Shown: piece by piece, positions 34,896-43,161 of the stretch
Position numbering within the stretch: the stretch's first letter is position 1
How the letters are laid out: each line of letters starts with the position of its first letter
Source: Bisbaumannia salifodinae
Lineage (GTDB): Bacteria; Pseudomonadota; Gammaproteobacteria; Pseudomonadales; Halomonadaceae
Strand: one strand, 5' to 3'
Assembly (NCBI RefSeq): GCF_039522585.1
Contig: NZ_BAAADR010000006.1
Length of the DNA stretch: 64,000 bases
Program-made: the position numbers and the translations under genes
Notes under the pieces: model-generated
Seen by the model: the letters and a program-made list of their open reading frames with translations, nothing else
The model's database searches: none
What the model was told of the DNA's origin: nothing

Positions 34896-36026
34896 ATGAC
34901 TGCCACCCCTGGCAAGGTCATCGTCGGCATGTCCGGCGGTGTCGATTCATCCGTGTCCGCCCTGCGGCTCCTCGAGCAGGGCTACCAGGTCGAAGGCCTG
35001 TTCATGAAGAACTGGGACGAGGACGACGGCACCGAGTACTGCACCGCCAAGGAGGACCTGGCGGATGCCCAGGCCGTGTGCGAGAAGCTCGGCATCAAGC
35101 TGCATACCGCCAACTTCGCCGCCGAGTACTGGGACAATGTCTTCGAGCACTTCCTGGCCGAGTACCGGGCCGGACGCACGCCGAACCCGGACATCCTGTG
35201 TAACCGGGAAATCAAGTTCAAGGTGTTCCTGGACTATGCCGAGATGCTCGGCGCCGAGAAGATCGCCACCGGCCACTATGTGCGCCAGGGCGAGGCGCTC
35301 GGCCGCCTCGACGGCGAGACCCGGCCGCGGCTGCTCAAGGGGCTGGACCCCAACAAGGACCAGAGCTATTTTTTGCACGCCGTGCCGGAGGCCGCCATCG
35401 CCCGCACCCTCTTCCCGGTGGGCGAGCTGGAGAAGCCCGAGGTGCGCGCCATTGCCGAGCGCCACGACCTGGTGACCGCCCGCAAGAAGGACTCCACCGG
35501 CATCTGCTTTATCGGCGAGCGGCGCTTCCGCGACTTCCTGCAGCAGTACCTGCCGGCCCAGCCGGGACGCATCGAGACCCCCGAAGGAGAGGTCATCGGC
35601 GAGCACCTGGGGCTGATGTACTACACCCTGGGCCAGCGTCAGGGACTCGGCATCGGCGGCCTGCCCAACCACTCCGAGGCGCCCTGGTACGTGGCCGCCA
35701 AGGACCTGGAACGCAACGTCCTGGTCGCCGTCCAGGGCAAGCACCACCCGCTGCTCTATAGCGACAGCCTGGCCACCGAGGCCATGGACTGGGTGGCCGG
35801 CAAGCCCCCGGCGGCCGAGGCGCGGCTCACCGCCAAGACCCGCTATCGCCAGTCCGACGTGCCCTGCGTGATGCATGCTCGAGACGACGGCGGCGTCGAG
35901 GTGCACTTCGATGCCCCCCAGCGAGCGGTGACCCCGGGCCAGTCCCTGGTGCTCTATGATGGCGAGATCTGCCTCGGCGGCGGGGTGATCCGCGCGACCT
36001 GGAACCGGGCGGAGGCCGCCTCATGA
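34896..36026 (+). CDS. mnmA: tRNA 2-thiouridylase MnmA
   Basis: 376-residue enzyme making s2U34 in tRNA-Lys/Glu/Gln, with sulfur from the Tus relay. ATG 34896 (MTATPGKVIVGMSGGVDSSVSALRL) is the family start; the long open frame upstream is not coding. The PP-loop SGGVDSS is near 13-19, NPDILCN with the first catalytic Cys is near residue 106, and STGICFIGERRF with the second Cys is near 205. The AAFD-type C-terminal beta-barrel ends with LVLYDGEICLGGGVI. It is translationally coupled (ATGA) to hflD. Confidence 0.97.
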   Translation: MTATPGKVIVGMSGGVDSSVSALRLLEQGYQVEGLFMKNWDEDDGTEYCTAKEDLADAQAVCEKLGIKLHTANFAAEYWDNVFEHFLAEYRAGRTPNPDILCNREIKFKVFLDYAEMLGAEKIATGHYVRQGEALGRLDGETRPRLLKGLDPNKDQSYFLHAVPEAAIARTLFPVGELEKPEVRAIAERHDLVTARKKDSTGICFIGERRFRDFLQQYLPAQPGRIETPEGEVIGEHLGLMYYTLGQRQGLGIGGLPNHSEAPWYVAAKDLERNVLVAVQGKHHPLLYSDSLATEAMDWVAGKPPAAEARLTAKTRYRQSDVPCVMHARDDGGVEVHFDAPQRAVTPGQSLVLYDGEICLGGGVIRATWNRAEAAS

Positions 36027-36661
36027 GCCCGACGCCCATCCATCGCTCCGCCGATGATGCCACCACCCGCCAGGCCCTGGCCCTGGCGGGGGTCTTCCAG
36101 GCCGCCCGGGTGGTGGACGAGCTGGCCCGCACCGGCCAGGCCGACGAGCGCGCCTGGAACACCCTGCTCCACGCCACCCTGGATACCGACCCGGAGAGCT
36201 TCGAGGCGATCTACGGCGGCCATCCCAACCACCTGCGTCAGGGCCTCGAGGTGCTGGAGGCGGTGCTCGGGCGCCGCCAGCAGAACCCGGTGGTACTGCG
36301 CTATGGCTTCTCGCTGCTGCTGCTGATGAACAAGCTGCGCAAGAACGACCGGATGATGGCCACCCTCGGCCAGGAACTGCCGCGCATCCAGGGCCAGGCC
36401 GAACACTTCGGCGAGCAGCACGAGAACGTGGTGGCCAGCCTCGGCGAGCTCTATCAGCAGACCCTGTCGAACTTCAAGTACCGCATCGTGGTGCAGGGCG
36501 ACCCGGGGCTGCTGCAGAGCCGCGGCATGCCGGAGCGGGTGCGCGCCGCCCTGCTCACCGGGATTCGCTTCGCCCTGCTCTGGCACCAACAGGGCGGGCG
36601 GCGCTGGAAGCTGATCTTCCAGCGCAAGGCCATGCAACGCGCCCTCGACGCCCTGAATTGA
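36023..36661 (+). CDS. hflD: High-frequency lysogenization protein HflD homolog
   Basis: 212-residue all-helical, membrane-associated protein, known in E. coli for binding lambda CII. Its conserved location between mnmA and purB points to a housekeeping role that is still unclear. Recognisable segments are RQALALAGVFQAARVVDELARTG, LRQGLEVLEAVL, RYGFSLLLLMNKLRKNDRMM and VRAALLTGIRFALLWHQQGGRRWKLIFQRKAM. The ATG overlaps the mnmA stop (ATGA). PurB starts 26 bp after its stop. Confidence 0.94.
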   Translation: MSPTPIHRSADDATTRQALALAGVFQAARVVDELARTGQADERAWNTLLHATLDTDPESFEAIYGGHPNHLRQGLEVLEAVLGRRQQNPVVLRYGFSLLLLMNKLRKNDRMMATLGQELPRIQGQAEHFGEQHENVVASLGELYQQTLSNFKYRIVVQGDPGLLQSRGMPERVRAALLTGIRFALLWHQQGGRRWKLIFQRKAMQRALDALN

Positions 36662-36687
36662 CCCTTCACCCAGTACGGATCGAACCC

Positions 36688-38052
36688 ATGCAACTCTCTG
36701 CCCTTACCGCCCTCTCCCCCGTCGATGGCCGCTATGCCGACAAGGCCGCGGCCCTTCGTGAACACTTCAGCGAGTTCGGCCTGATCCGGGCCCGGGTCAC
36801 CGTCGAGATTCGCTGGCTGCAGGCCCTGGCCGGCCACTCCCAGATCACCGAGGTGCCGCCGCTTTCCGCCGAGGCGGTGGCCTTCCTGGAGGCCCTGGTG
36901 CGCGACTTCTCGGTACAGGACGCCGAGCGCATCAAGGAGATCGAGCGCACCACCAATCACGACGTCAAGGCGGTGGAGTACTTCATCAAGGAGAAGATCG
37001 AGGGCCAGCCGGAGCTGCACGCCATCACCGAGTTCGTGCACTTCGCCTGCACCAGCGAGGACATCAACAACCTCTCCCACGCCCTGATGCTCAAGGGCGG
37101 CCTGGCCGAGCTGCTGCCGGTGATGCGCCGGGTCGCCGACGAGGTGGCGCGCCTGGCCGAGGCCCACGCCGACCAGCCGATGCTGTCGCGCACCCATGGC
37201 CAGACCGCCAGCCCCACCACCCTGGGCAAGGAGATGGCCAACGTCGCCTACCGCCTGCGTCGCCAGCTCACGCAGATCGAAAGCGTCGAACTGCTGGGCA
37301 AGATCAACGGCGCCGTGGGCAACTACAACGCCCACCTGGCCACCTACCCGGAGATCGACTGGGAGGCCCACGCCAAGGCCTTCGTGGAAGGGCTGGAGCT
37401 GACCTTCAACCCCTACACCACCCAGATCGAGCCCCACGACTATATCGCCGAGCTGTTCGACGCGGTGTGCCGCTTCAATACCATCCTGATCGACTTCGAC
37501 CGGGACGTCTGGGGCTATATCTCCCTGGGCTACTTCAAGCAGCGCACCGTGGCCGGCGAGATCGGCTCCTCCACCATGCCCCACAAGGTCAACCCCATCG
37601 ACTTCGAGAACTCCGAAGGCAACCTGGGGCTGGCCAATGCGGTGCTCGGCCACCTGGCCCAGAAGCTGCCGATCTCCCGCTGGCAGCGTGACCTCACCGA
37701 CTCCACGGTGCTGCGCAACCTGGGCATGGGCCTGGCCTATGGCCTGATCGCCTACCAGGCGACCCTCAAGGGCATCGGCAAGCTGGAAGCCAACCCGGCG
37801 CGCCTGGCGGAAGACCTGGATGCCAGCTGGGAGGTGCTCGCCGAGCCGATCCAGACGGTGATGCGCCGCTACGGCATCGAAAAGCCCTACGAGAAACTCA
37901 AGGAGCTGACCCGCGGCAAGCGCATCGATCAGGCCGGCTTCGCCGCCTTTATCGATACCCTGGCGCTGCCCGACGCGGTCAAGGCCGAACTCAAGGCCCT
38001 GACTCCCGCCGGCTATATCGGCAATGCCGTCGAGCAAGCGCGTAAGCTCTAA
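36688..38052 (+). CDS. purB: Adenylosuccinate lyase
   Basis: 454-residue lyase of the fumarase/aspartase superfamily acting twice in purine synthesis (SAICAR to AICAR, adenylosuccinate to AMP). ATG 36688 (MQLSALTALSPVDGRYADKAAAL) matches the family N-terminus. Motifs are TNHDVKAVEYF, TSEDINNLSHA, the catalytic-region SRTHGQTASPTTLGKEMAN near 164-182, and the signature GSSTMPHKVNP near 292. It is cotranscribed with mnmA-hflD. Its TAA stop forms part of a heptamer repeat array that starts at 38051. Confidence 0.97.
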   Translation: MQLSALTALSPVDGRYADKAAALREHFSEFGLIRARVTVEIRWLQALAGHSQITEVPPLSAEAVAFLEALVRDFSVQDAERIKEIERTTNHDVKAVEYFIKEKIEGQPELHAITEFVHFACTSEDINNLSHALMLKGGLAELLPVMRRVADEVARLAEAHADQPMLSRTHGQTASPTTLGKEMANVAYRLRRQLTQIESVELLGKINGAVGNYNAHLATYPEIDWEAHAKAFVEGLELTFNPYTTQIEPHDYIAELFDAVCRFNTILIDFDRDVWGYISLGYFKQRTVAGEIGSSTMPHKVNPIDFENSEGNLGLANAVLGHLAQKLPISRWQRDLTDSTVLRNLGMGLAYGLIAYQATLKGIGKLEANPARLAEDLDASWEVLAEPIQTVMRRYGIEKPYEKLKELTRGKRIDQAGFAAFIDTLALPDAVKAELKALTPAGYIGNAVEQARKL

Positions 38053-38103
38053 GCTGGAAGCTGGAAGCTGGAAGCTGGAAGCTGGAAGCTGGAAGCTGGA
38101 AGC
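38051..38103. repeat. Seven tandem AAGCTGG heptamers at the purB stop codon
   Basis: AAGCTGG is repeated seven times without a mismatch at 38051-38099, followed by a partial copy. The array begins within the purB TAA stop (38050-38052). An inverted copy GGCTTCCAGCTTC occurs at 38139-38151, so the last units can pair with it across a GC-rich loop and form a strong hairpin. Confidence 0.95.
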
Positions 38104-38199
38104 CAGCCTGCCGCCTCCGGCCACGGGAGCCAGGGGCGGCTTCCAGCTTCACGCCATGGCCCGGTTGCTCATCCATCCCATTCGAGTCCCAGGATCCTT

Positions 38200-39402
38200 A
38201 TGTCGACCGATACGCCACTGCCCATGCTCGGCGGCCTTAGCGCCGCCGACTTCCTGCGCGACTACTGGCAGCAGAAACCGCTGCTGATTCGCGGCGCCTT
38301 CCCCGATTTCCAGTGCCCCCTGGAGCCGGACGAGCTGGCCGGCCTGGCCTGCGAGGCCGGGGTAGAGGCACGCCTGGTGGAAGAACGAGGCCCCCAGGGC
38401 CCCTGGCAGGTCAGCCACGGCCCCTTCGATGAGCCCACCTTCGCCAGGCTCCCCGAGCGGGACTGGACCCTGCTGGTCCAGGCGGTGGATCACTATGTCC
38501 CTCAGGTGGCCGAGCTCCTCGAGTCCTTCGCCTTCCTGCCGCGCTGGCGCCTGGACGACATCATGATCAGCTACGCCCCCCCGGGTGGCAGCGTCGGCCC
38601 CCATGTCGACCAGTACGATGTCTTCCTGCTCCAGGGCAGCGGCCAGCGCCGCTGGCAGTTGGGCGGGCGAGTGCCCGACGACGCCCCCATCCTCGATGGC
38701 ATCGACCTGCGCATCCTCGAGCGCTTCGACGTCACGCCGGGAGAGGACTGGCTTCTCGAGCCGGGCGATATGCTCTATGTCCCACCGGGCTGGGCCCATC
38801 ATGGGGTCAGCCAGTCCGCGGACTGCATGACCCTCTCGGTGGGCTTCCGGGCGCTCTCCGCCGACGAGGCGGTAACCTCCTTCGCCGACTACCTGGGCGA
38901 ACAACTACCCGCCTCTCTGCGCTACGGCGATGCCGGCATGGCCCCGCCCGTCGACCCCGGCGAGCTCGACGACGCGGCACTCGAGCGCATACGCCGGCTG
39001 ATTCTCGAGACCCTGGACGCCCCCGAGCAGCTCGCCCAGTGGTTCGGCCGGGTGATGACCCAGCCCAAGTATGTGGATCAACTGGTGCCCCAGGAGACGC
39101 CGCTCGCCGCCGACGACCTTGTCGCCGAGCTACAGGACGGCGCCTGGCTGGAGCGCAGCCTGGGCTCGCGCTTCGCCTGGCGCCGGGAAGCCGACGGCCG
39201 GACCACCCTCTTCGTGGACGGCGACGGCCTGGCCTGCGACGCCGACCTGGCCCGCACCCTGGCCTCCCAGGCCCCGCTGGATGCCCGGACCCTGACCTAC
39301 CCCGGCGCCGCCGCCCTGCTGGTCGAGCTGCTCAATCGCGGCAGCCTCGCCTGGCCCCTGGACGAGGCGGCGCTCGATGACGAGGAGAACGACCATGAGT
39401 GA
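38200..39402 (+). CDS. roxA: Ribosomal protein uL16 3-hydroxylase (JmjC-type oxygenase)
   Basis: 400-residue Fe(II)/2-oxoglutarate oxygenase (YcfD/RoxA) that hydroxylates an arginine of ribosomal protein L16. The iron triad is H135 and D137 (VGPHVDQYDVF) with H200 or H201 (PPGWAHHGVS). The N-terminal FLRDYWQQKPLLIRGAF is diagnostic. A C-terminal winged-helix dimerisation part follows (about 290-395). AGGA is 8 nt upstream. In Pseudomonas too a roxA-like gene and a GNAT gene follow purB. The stop overlaps the next gene by 8 bp. Confidence 0.93.
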   Translation: MSTDTPLPMLGGLSAADFLRDYWQQKPLLIRGAFPDFQCPLEPDELAGLACEAGVEARLVEERGPQGPWQVSHGPFDEPTFARLPERDWTLLVQAVDHYVPQVAELLESFAFLPRWRLDDIMISYAPPGGSVGPHVDQYDVFLLQGSGQRRWQLGGRVPDDAPILDGIDLRILERFDVTPGEDWLLEPGDMLYVPPGWAHHGVSQSADCMTLSVGFRALSADEAVTSFADYLGEQLPASLRYGDAGMAPPVDPGELDDAALERIRRLILETLDAPEQLAQWFGRVMTQPKYVDQLVPQETPLAADDLVAELQDGAWLERSLGSRFAWRREADGRTTLFVDGDGLACDADLARTLASQAPLDARTLTYPGAAALLVELLNRGSLAWPLDEAALDDEENDHE

Positions 39403-39826
39403 TGCCATCACCATTCACCAGGGCGACTGGGAGGAGCTCGGCGACACCGCCGGGCCCATCCGCCACCAGGTCTTCGTGGTGGAACAGAAGGTGCCCGAGG
39501 AGGAGGAGTGGGACGGCCGCGACGCCATCAGCCTGCACTTCGTGGCCTATCGAGACGAGGTGGCGGTGGGCGCCGCCCGCCTGCTGCCGGACGCCCATAT
39601 CGGCCGGGTGGCGGTGCTCGCCGAGGCCCGCGGCCAAGGGGTCGGCCAGCGCCTGGTGGCCGCGGCGGTGGAAGCCGCCCGCACCCAGGGCCACCCCAGC
39701 GTGGAGCTCTCCGCTCAGCTGCATGCCCTGCCCTTCTACGAGCAACTGGGCTTCGAAGCCTACGGCGACGACTTCCTCGACGCCGGTATTCCGCATCGCA
39801 ATATGCGCCTCTCCCTGGTGGACTGA
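39395..39826 (+). CDS. GNAT family N-acetyltransferase
   Basis: 143 residues starting at ATG 39395, which overlaps the roxA end. The acetyl-CoA signature is RVAVLAEARGQGVGQRLVAAAVEAA (near 68-92) and the beta-7 region is LHALPFYEQLGFEAYGDDFLDAGIPHRNMRLSL. The early IRHQVFVVEQKVPEEEEWDGRD block is that of the ElaA/YjdJ-like subgroup. The substrate is unknown. Coupling to roxA suggests a shared transcript with purB. A terminator-like hairpin follows at 39881. Confidence 0.9.
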   Translation: MSDAITIHQGDWEELGDTAGPIRHQVFVVEQKVPEEEEWDGRDAISLHFVAYRDEVAVGAARLLPDAHIGRVAVLAEARGQGVGQRLVAAAVEAARTQGHPSVELSAQLHALPFYEQLGFEAYGDDFLDAGIPHRNMRLSLVD

Positions 39827-39880
39827 GCGCGGATCGAACTTCCACGCCTTCCCCATCCAAACGGAAAGTCACTACATATC

Positions 39881-39900
39881 GAGGGCCATCCCCGGCCCTC
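39881..39900 (+). terminator. Terminator of the mnmA-purB-roxA-GNAT transcript
   Basis: GAGGGCC (39881-39887), loop ATCCCC, GGCCCTC (39894-39900), followed by TTGT. An outer pair ACTACA (39871) and TGTAGT (39902) can extend it. Confidence 0.65.
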
Positions 39901-39917
39901 TTGTAGTCATACTACAA
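39901..39917. promoter_or_regulatory. Palindrome TTGTAGT-CAT-ACTACAA
   Basis: Perfect 7-bp inverted repeat with a 3-bp spacer, in the 354-bp gap between the GNAT gene and aceA, about 83 bp upstream of the proposed aceA -35 box. It has the size and symmetry of a dimeric regulator site. TGTAGT also recurs at about 40013. Confidence 0.55.
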
Positions 39918-39989
39918 CCCCTTCTTCCCCTAAGTGTCCATTGTTGAGCCCAGCATCCATGGGCCATAGTGCTTATCAAGCCAGGAAGA

Positions 39990-40038
39990 AAACGTTCGTT
40001 TGATAATGATCCTGTAGTCAGCTATTAAACATTCGTTT
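39990..40038 (+). promoter_or_regulatory. aceA promoter overlapped by two 12-bp operator-like boxes
   Basis: A sigma-70-like promoter reads TTGATA (40000-40005), 17-bp spacer, TATTAA (40023-40028). Box 1 AAACGTTCGTTT (39990-40001) overlaps the -35; box 2 AAACATTCGTTT (40027-40038) overlaps the end of the -10 and the probable start site. Box 1 is an inverted repeat AAACG/CGTTT with a TT centre, and box 2 has one mismatch. Centres are 37 bp apart. This suggests repression of aceA by a dimeric regulator. The leader to the ATG is about 145 bp. Confidence 0.7.
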
Positions 40039-40180
40039 TAAACCGGCACAACCTTCGACCAAGGCAGCAGAGACAAACCCCCGGCGCTGGTCGATCCTGA
40101 AAGCACTTCGCAGGTGCAGCATAACTCAACACCTGTGGGTTCCCAGCGAAGGCTCGATACCACTGAGGAAGGAAGGCCCC

Positions 40181-41773
40181 ATGTCATACCAAGACAATAT
40201 CAAGGCACTGACCCAACTGCGCGAAGCCATGGGTAGCGGCTGGGCGAGCATCAGCCCCGAGAATGCCGCCCGCCTGCGTGCCCAGAACCGTTTCAAGACC
40301 GGCCTGGACATCGCCAAGTACACCGCCCAGATCATGCGTGAGGACATGGCCGCCTATGACGCCGACACCTCCCAGTACACCCAGTCCCTGGGCTGCTGGC
40401 ACGGCTTCATCGGTCAGCAGAAGCTGATCTCCATCAAGAAGCACTTCGGCACCACCAAGCGCCGCTACCTCTACCTCTCCGGCTGGATGGTCGCCGCCCT
40501 GCGCTCCGAGTTCGGACCCCTGCCCGATCAGTCCATGCACGAGAAGACCAGCGTGGCGGGGCTGATCGACGAGCTCTACACCTTCCTGCGCCAGGCCGAC
40601 ACCTGGGAGCTCAACCACCTGTTCCGCGCCCTGGAAGAGGCCAAGGCTGCCGGCAATGCCGCCAAGGTGGCCGAGCTCGAGGCCCAGATCGACAATCACG
40701 AGACCCATGTGGTGCCGATCATCGCCGATATCGACGCCGGTTTCGGCAACGCCGAGGCCACCTACCTGCTGGCCAAGAAGATGATCGAAGCAGGCGCCTG
40801 CTGCATCCAGATCGAGAACCAGGTCTCCGACGAGAAGCAGTGCGGCCACCAGGACGGCAAGGTCACCGTGCCCCACGAGGACTTCCTGGCCAAGATCAAT
40901 GCCGTGCGCTACGCCTTCCTGGAACTGGGCGTGGACGATGGCGTCATCGTCGCCCGCACCGACTCCCTGGGCGCCGGCCTGACCCAGAAGATCGCCGTGA
41001 CCAAGGAGCCCGGCGACCTGGGCGACCAGTACAACGCCTTCCTGGACGGCGACGAGATCGAGAGCGCCGCCGATATCGACAACGGCGACGTGGTCATCAA
41101 GCAGAACGGCAAGCTGGTCAAGGTCAAGCGCCTGGCCTCCGGGCTCTACCAGTTCAAGCCGGGCACCGGCGAGGACCGGGTGGTACTGGACTGCATCACT
41201 AGCCTGCAGAACGGCGCCGACCTGCTGTGGATCGAGACCGAGAAGCCCCACGTCGGCCAGATCGCCGGCATGGTGAACCGCATCCGCGAGGTCTGCCCGG
41301 ACGCCAAGCTGGTCTACAACAACTCACCCTCCTTCAACTGGACCCTCAACTTCCGTCAGCAGGTGTTCGATGCCTGGGAGGCCGAAGGCAAGGACGTCAG
41401 CGCCTACGACCGCGCCAACCTGATGAGCGCCGAGTACGACGCCACCGAACTGGGCCGCCTGGCCGACGAGTGGACCCAGAACTTCCAGCGCGATGCGGCG
41501 CGGGAGGCGGGGATCTTCCACCACCTGATCACCCTGCCCACCTACCACACCGCGGCCCTGTCCACCGACAACCTGGCCAAGGGCTACTTCGGCGACGAGG
41601 GCATGCTGGCCTATGTGGCGGGCGTCCAGCGCCGCGAGATCCGCGAGGGCATCGCCACGGTCAAGCATCAGGACATGGCCGGCTCGAATATCGGCGACGA
41701 CCACAAGGAGTTCTTCCACGGCGATGCAGCCCTCAAGGCCGGTGGCAAGGACAACACCATGAATCAGTTCTGA
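40181..41773 (+). CDS. aceA: Isocitrate lyase
   Basis: 530-residue isocitrate lyase of the larger Pseudomonas-type class, splitting isocitrate to glyoxylate and succinate. The catalytic-cysteine region is KQCGHQDGKVTVPHEDF (near 222-238; many ICLs have KKCGH). Other motifs are PIIADIDAGFGNAEATYLL, GVIVARTDSLGA, LVYNNSPSFNWTLNF and the C-terminal HQDMAGSNIGDDHKEFFHGDAALKAGGKDNTMNQF. GAAGGAAGG lies before the ATG. It is a single-gene unit with a strong terminator. Malate synthase is not in the window. It enables growth on acetate and fatty acids. Confidence 0.96.
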   Translation: MSYQDNIKALTQLREAMGSGWASISPENAARLRAQNRFKTGLDIAKYTAQIMREDMAAYDADTSQYTQSLGCWHGFIGQQKLISIKKHFGTTKRRYLYLSGWMVAALRSEFGPLPDQSMHEKTSVAGLIDELYTFLRQADTWELNHLFRALEEAKAAGNAAKVAELEAQIDNHETHVVPIIADIDAGFGNAEATYLLAKKMIEAGACCIQIENQVSDEKQCGHQDGKVTVPHEDFLAKINAVRYAFLELGVDDGVIVARTDSLGAGLTQKIAVTKEPGDLGDQYNAFLDGDEIESAADIDNGDVVIKQNGKLVKVKRLASGLYQFKPGTGEDRVVLDCITSLQNGADLLWIETEKPHVGQIAGMVNRIREVCPDAKLVYNNSPSFNWTLNFRQQVFDAWEAEGKDVSAYDRANLMSAEYDATELGRLADEWTQNFQRDAAREAGIFHHLITLPTYHTAALSTDNLAKGYFGDEGMLAYVAGVQRREIREGIATVKHQDMAGSNIGDDHKEFFHGDAALKAGGKDNTMNQF

Positions 41774-41801
41774 TCATGGCACTACGGTGAAACTGGATTT
41801 T

Positions 41802-41827
41802 GGGGAGGCGATCGCCTCCCCTTTTTT
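41802..41827 (+). terminator. Rho-independent terminator of aceA
   Basis: GGGGAGGCGATCGCCTCCCC is a perfect 20-bp palindrome followed by six T (41822-41827), 29 bp after the aceA stop. Confidence 0.95.
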
Positions 41828-42212
41828 ATCTCTTTTCCCCCTCCCCCTAAACTCCCTCTTCCTTGCCTCCTTATTAACCTACTGGCTTCGCTATTAATGG
41901 TGTCGATAACATGGTCCTTCCCGACCCCCGACATTATATCGACGCGATACCGACGCCATCTCACCAGACTCTTCTCTTCTGCCCGGGCCCCTCCTTATCG
42001 AGGCATCGCGCACCATGGTGTCACTTCCCTCCAGTCCCTGACTTCAACCAATAAGCGAGAAGCGGGTTTGATGGAGTCGTGCATAAGACCTCAACGCACA
42101 GTCGACGACGTCTTGCTTCAGGCGTCAAAGAAGAGCCAAGGATAACCTTAGCGGCCAAGGAAGGAGAGGATACAATGACCGACGGATAGGGAGTGCCCGG
42201 GTGAACAGGCAC
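41828..42212. other. Long intergenic stretch, no gene supported
   Basis: About 385 bp, clearly lower in GC than the neighbours, with a pyrimidine-rich tract at 41828-41870. Short open frames occur (for example 42071-42145) but have no good ribosome site, no domain and unusual codon use. No tRNA or known riboswitch core was recognised. Confidence 0.5.
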
Positions 42213-42244
42213 AAAAAACCACCCTCGCCGGATGGCAAGGGTGG
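42213..42244 (-). terminator. Terminator of the 74-residue hypothetical gene
   Basis: CCACCCTCGCC (42219-42229) pairs with GGCAAGGGTGG (42234-42244). On the minus strand the stem is followed by six T (AAAAAA at 42213-42218). Confidence 0.9.
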
Positions 42245-42266
42245 TGGGGGCGGGGCAGCGAGGGGG

Positions 42267-42491
42267 CTATTCCTCGTCGACGGCGGCCGCGCGGGCCTCT
42301 CCGGCATGAACTTCTTCCCACGCCTCATCGAGGGTGTAGCCCATACGAGTATCGATGGTATCGATCACCTCCAGGGCATCCTGCAAAGAATCATGTTTAC
42401 CCTTCAGGGCAATCACCAGCCTGGCCAGGTCCTTCTTGCTGAAGCTGCTGGCGATAAGGTCGGCTTGTTGGCTCAGTTCGGTGCAGTTCAT
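42267..42491 (-). CDS. Hypothetical small acidic protein
   Basis: 74 residues, MNCTELSQQADLIASSFSKK..., predicted to be entirely helical and acidic, with one Cys near the N-terminus and no signal peptide or membrane segment. GAGGA about 8 nt upstream of the ATG and a strong terminator 23 bp downstream support a real single-gene unit. I do not recognise the family. The pattern KKDLARLVIALKGKHDSLQDALEVIDTIDTRMGYTLDEAW has a regular heptad look that could form a short coiled coil or helix-turn-helix pair. Confidence 0.7.
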   Translation of the reverse strand: MNCTELSQQADLIASSFSKKDLARLVIALKGKHDSLQDALEVIDTIDTRMGYTLDEAWEEVHAGEARAAAVDEE

Positions 42492-43161
42492 ATGTCATTC
42501 CTCATGTAAGGTCATCACTGCCCAGGGAGGTCCGCCTTGGGCAGCCATCTTCGATGGCGATCGGGTGCCTTAGCTACTTTTGCCGGGCCGGGTAAGCGCC
42601 CGGTACTGCAACTGCGATGGGTCACAAGCGTTGAAAGACCTTCGCCTCTGGCGCCCGGATCAAAGGAAAAAGGCGCCTCGGTCGTAGCTGGGATCAGGCC
42701 AGTGAATCGGGGTAACAATCCCCTGCCCTGAACCGTGATTTCACTATGGTGCAGTGCAAGAAATCCCTCAATGCGCCATTGGCCGCAGCGCCGGTTGTAG
42801 CCGGACTACATCGACACCAACCAGTGAGGTGGAAGGTAATTTACTTACGGGAGAGGAAGAGAATAGAGAGGAAGAGGTCATTCTGTTAGTGCGGCAAGGC
42901 CTGAAAGGCGACCGGGATTTGACGCCAACTGCGCACAATGTACAACCCCACCTACGACCAATGTCCGATGACTTCCACATTCCTAGGGCGATTTCGGGCT
43001 AGAATGGTCGGCACATGGCCGGCTGACGCTGGTCAAAACTCCATAGCTTGGATAGACTCGAATTAACAAACAGCGTTTTCTAACCTGATAGCCCCGCCGC
43101 GGGCCACCACGGGCTCCGACCCAGAGTGAGCGGCTCAGCAGTACAACCCAGGAGGTTTTCC
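42492..43161. other. 670-bp intergenic region, no gene supported
   Basis: It holds the divergent promoters of the small hypothetical gene and the SlyB-like gene. A hairpin CCGGGC/GCCCGG lies at about 42581-42602. Base composition falls towards AT between about 42740 and 43080. An 82-codon open frame at 42754-43002 has no ribosome site and no family resemblance. It is large enough to host a small RNA or a long leader, but I recognise none. Confidence 0.5.

Noticed and set aside
38051..38103. CRISPR array
   Set aside because: The units are 7 bp with no spacers and no cas genes nearby; it is a simple tandem repeat.
42545..42700. Cyclic-di-GMP or other riboswitch
   Set aside because: Some stems and GGTCAC/GTAGC-like fragments are suggestive, but the conserved core sequences of known classes could not be matched on either strand.
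42754..43002. 82-codon open frame upstream of the SlyB-like gene
   Set aside because: No ribosome site, no recognisable features, atypical composition; more likely non-coding.
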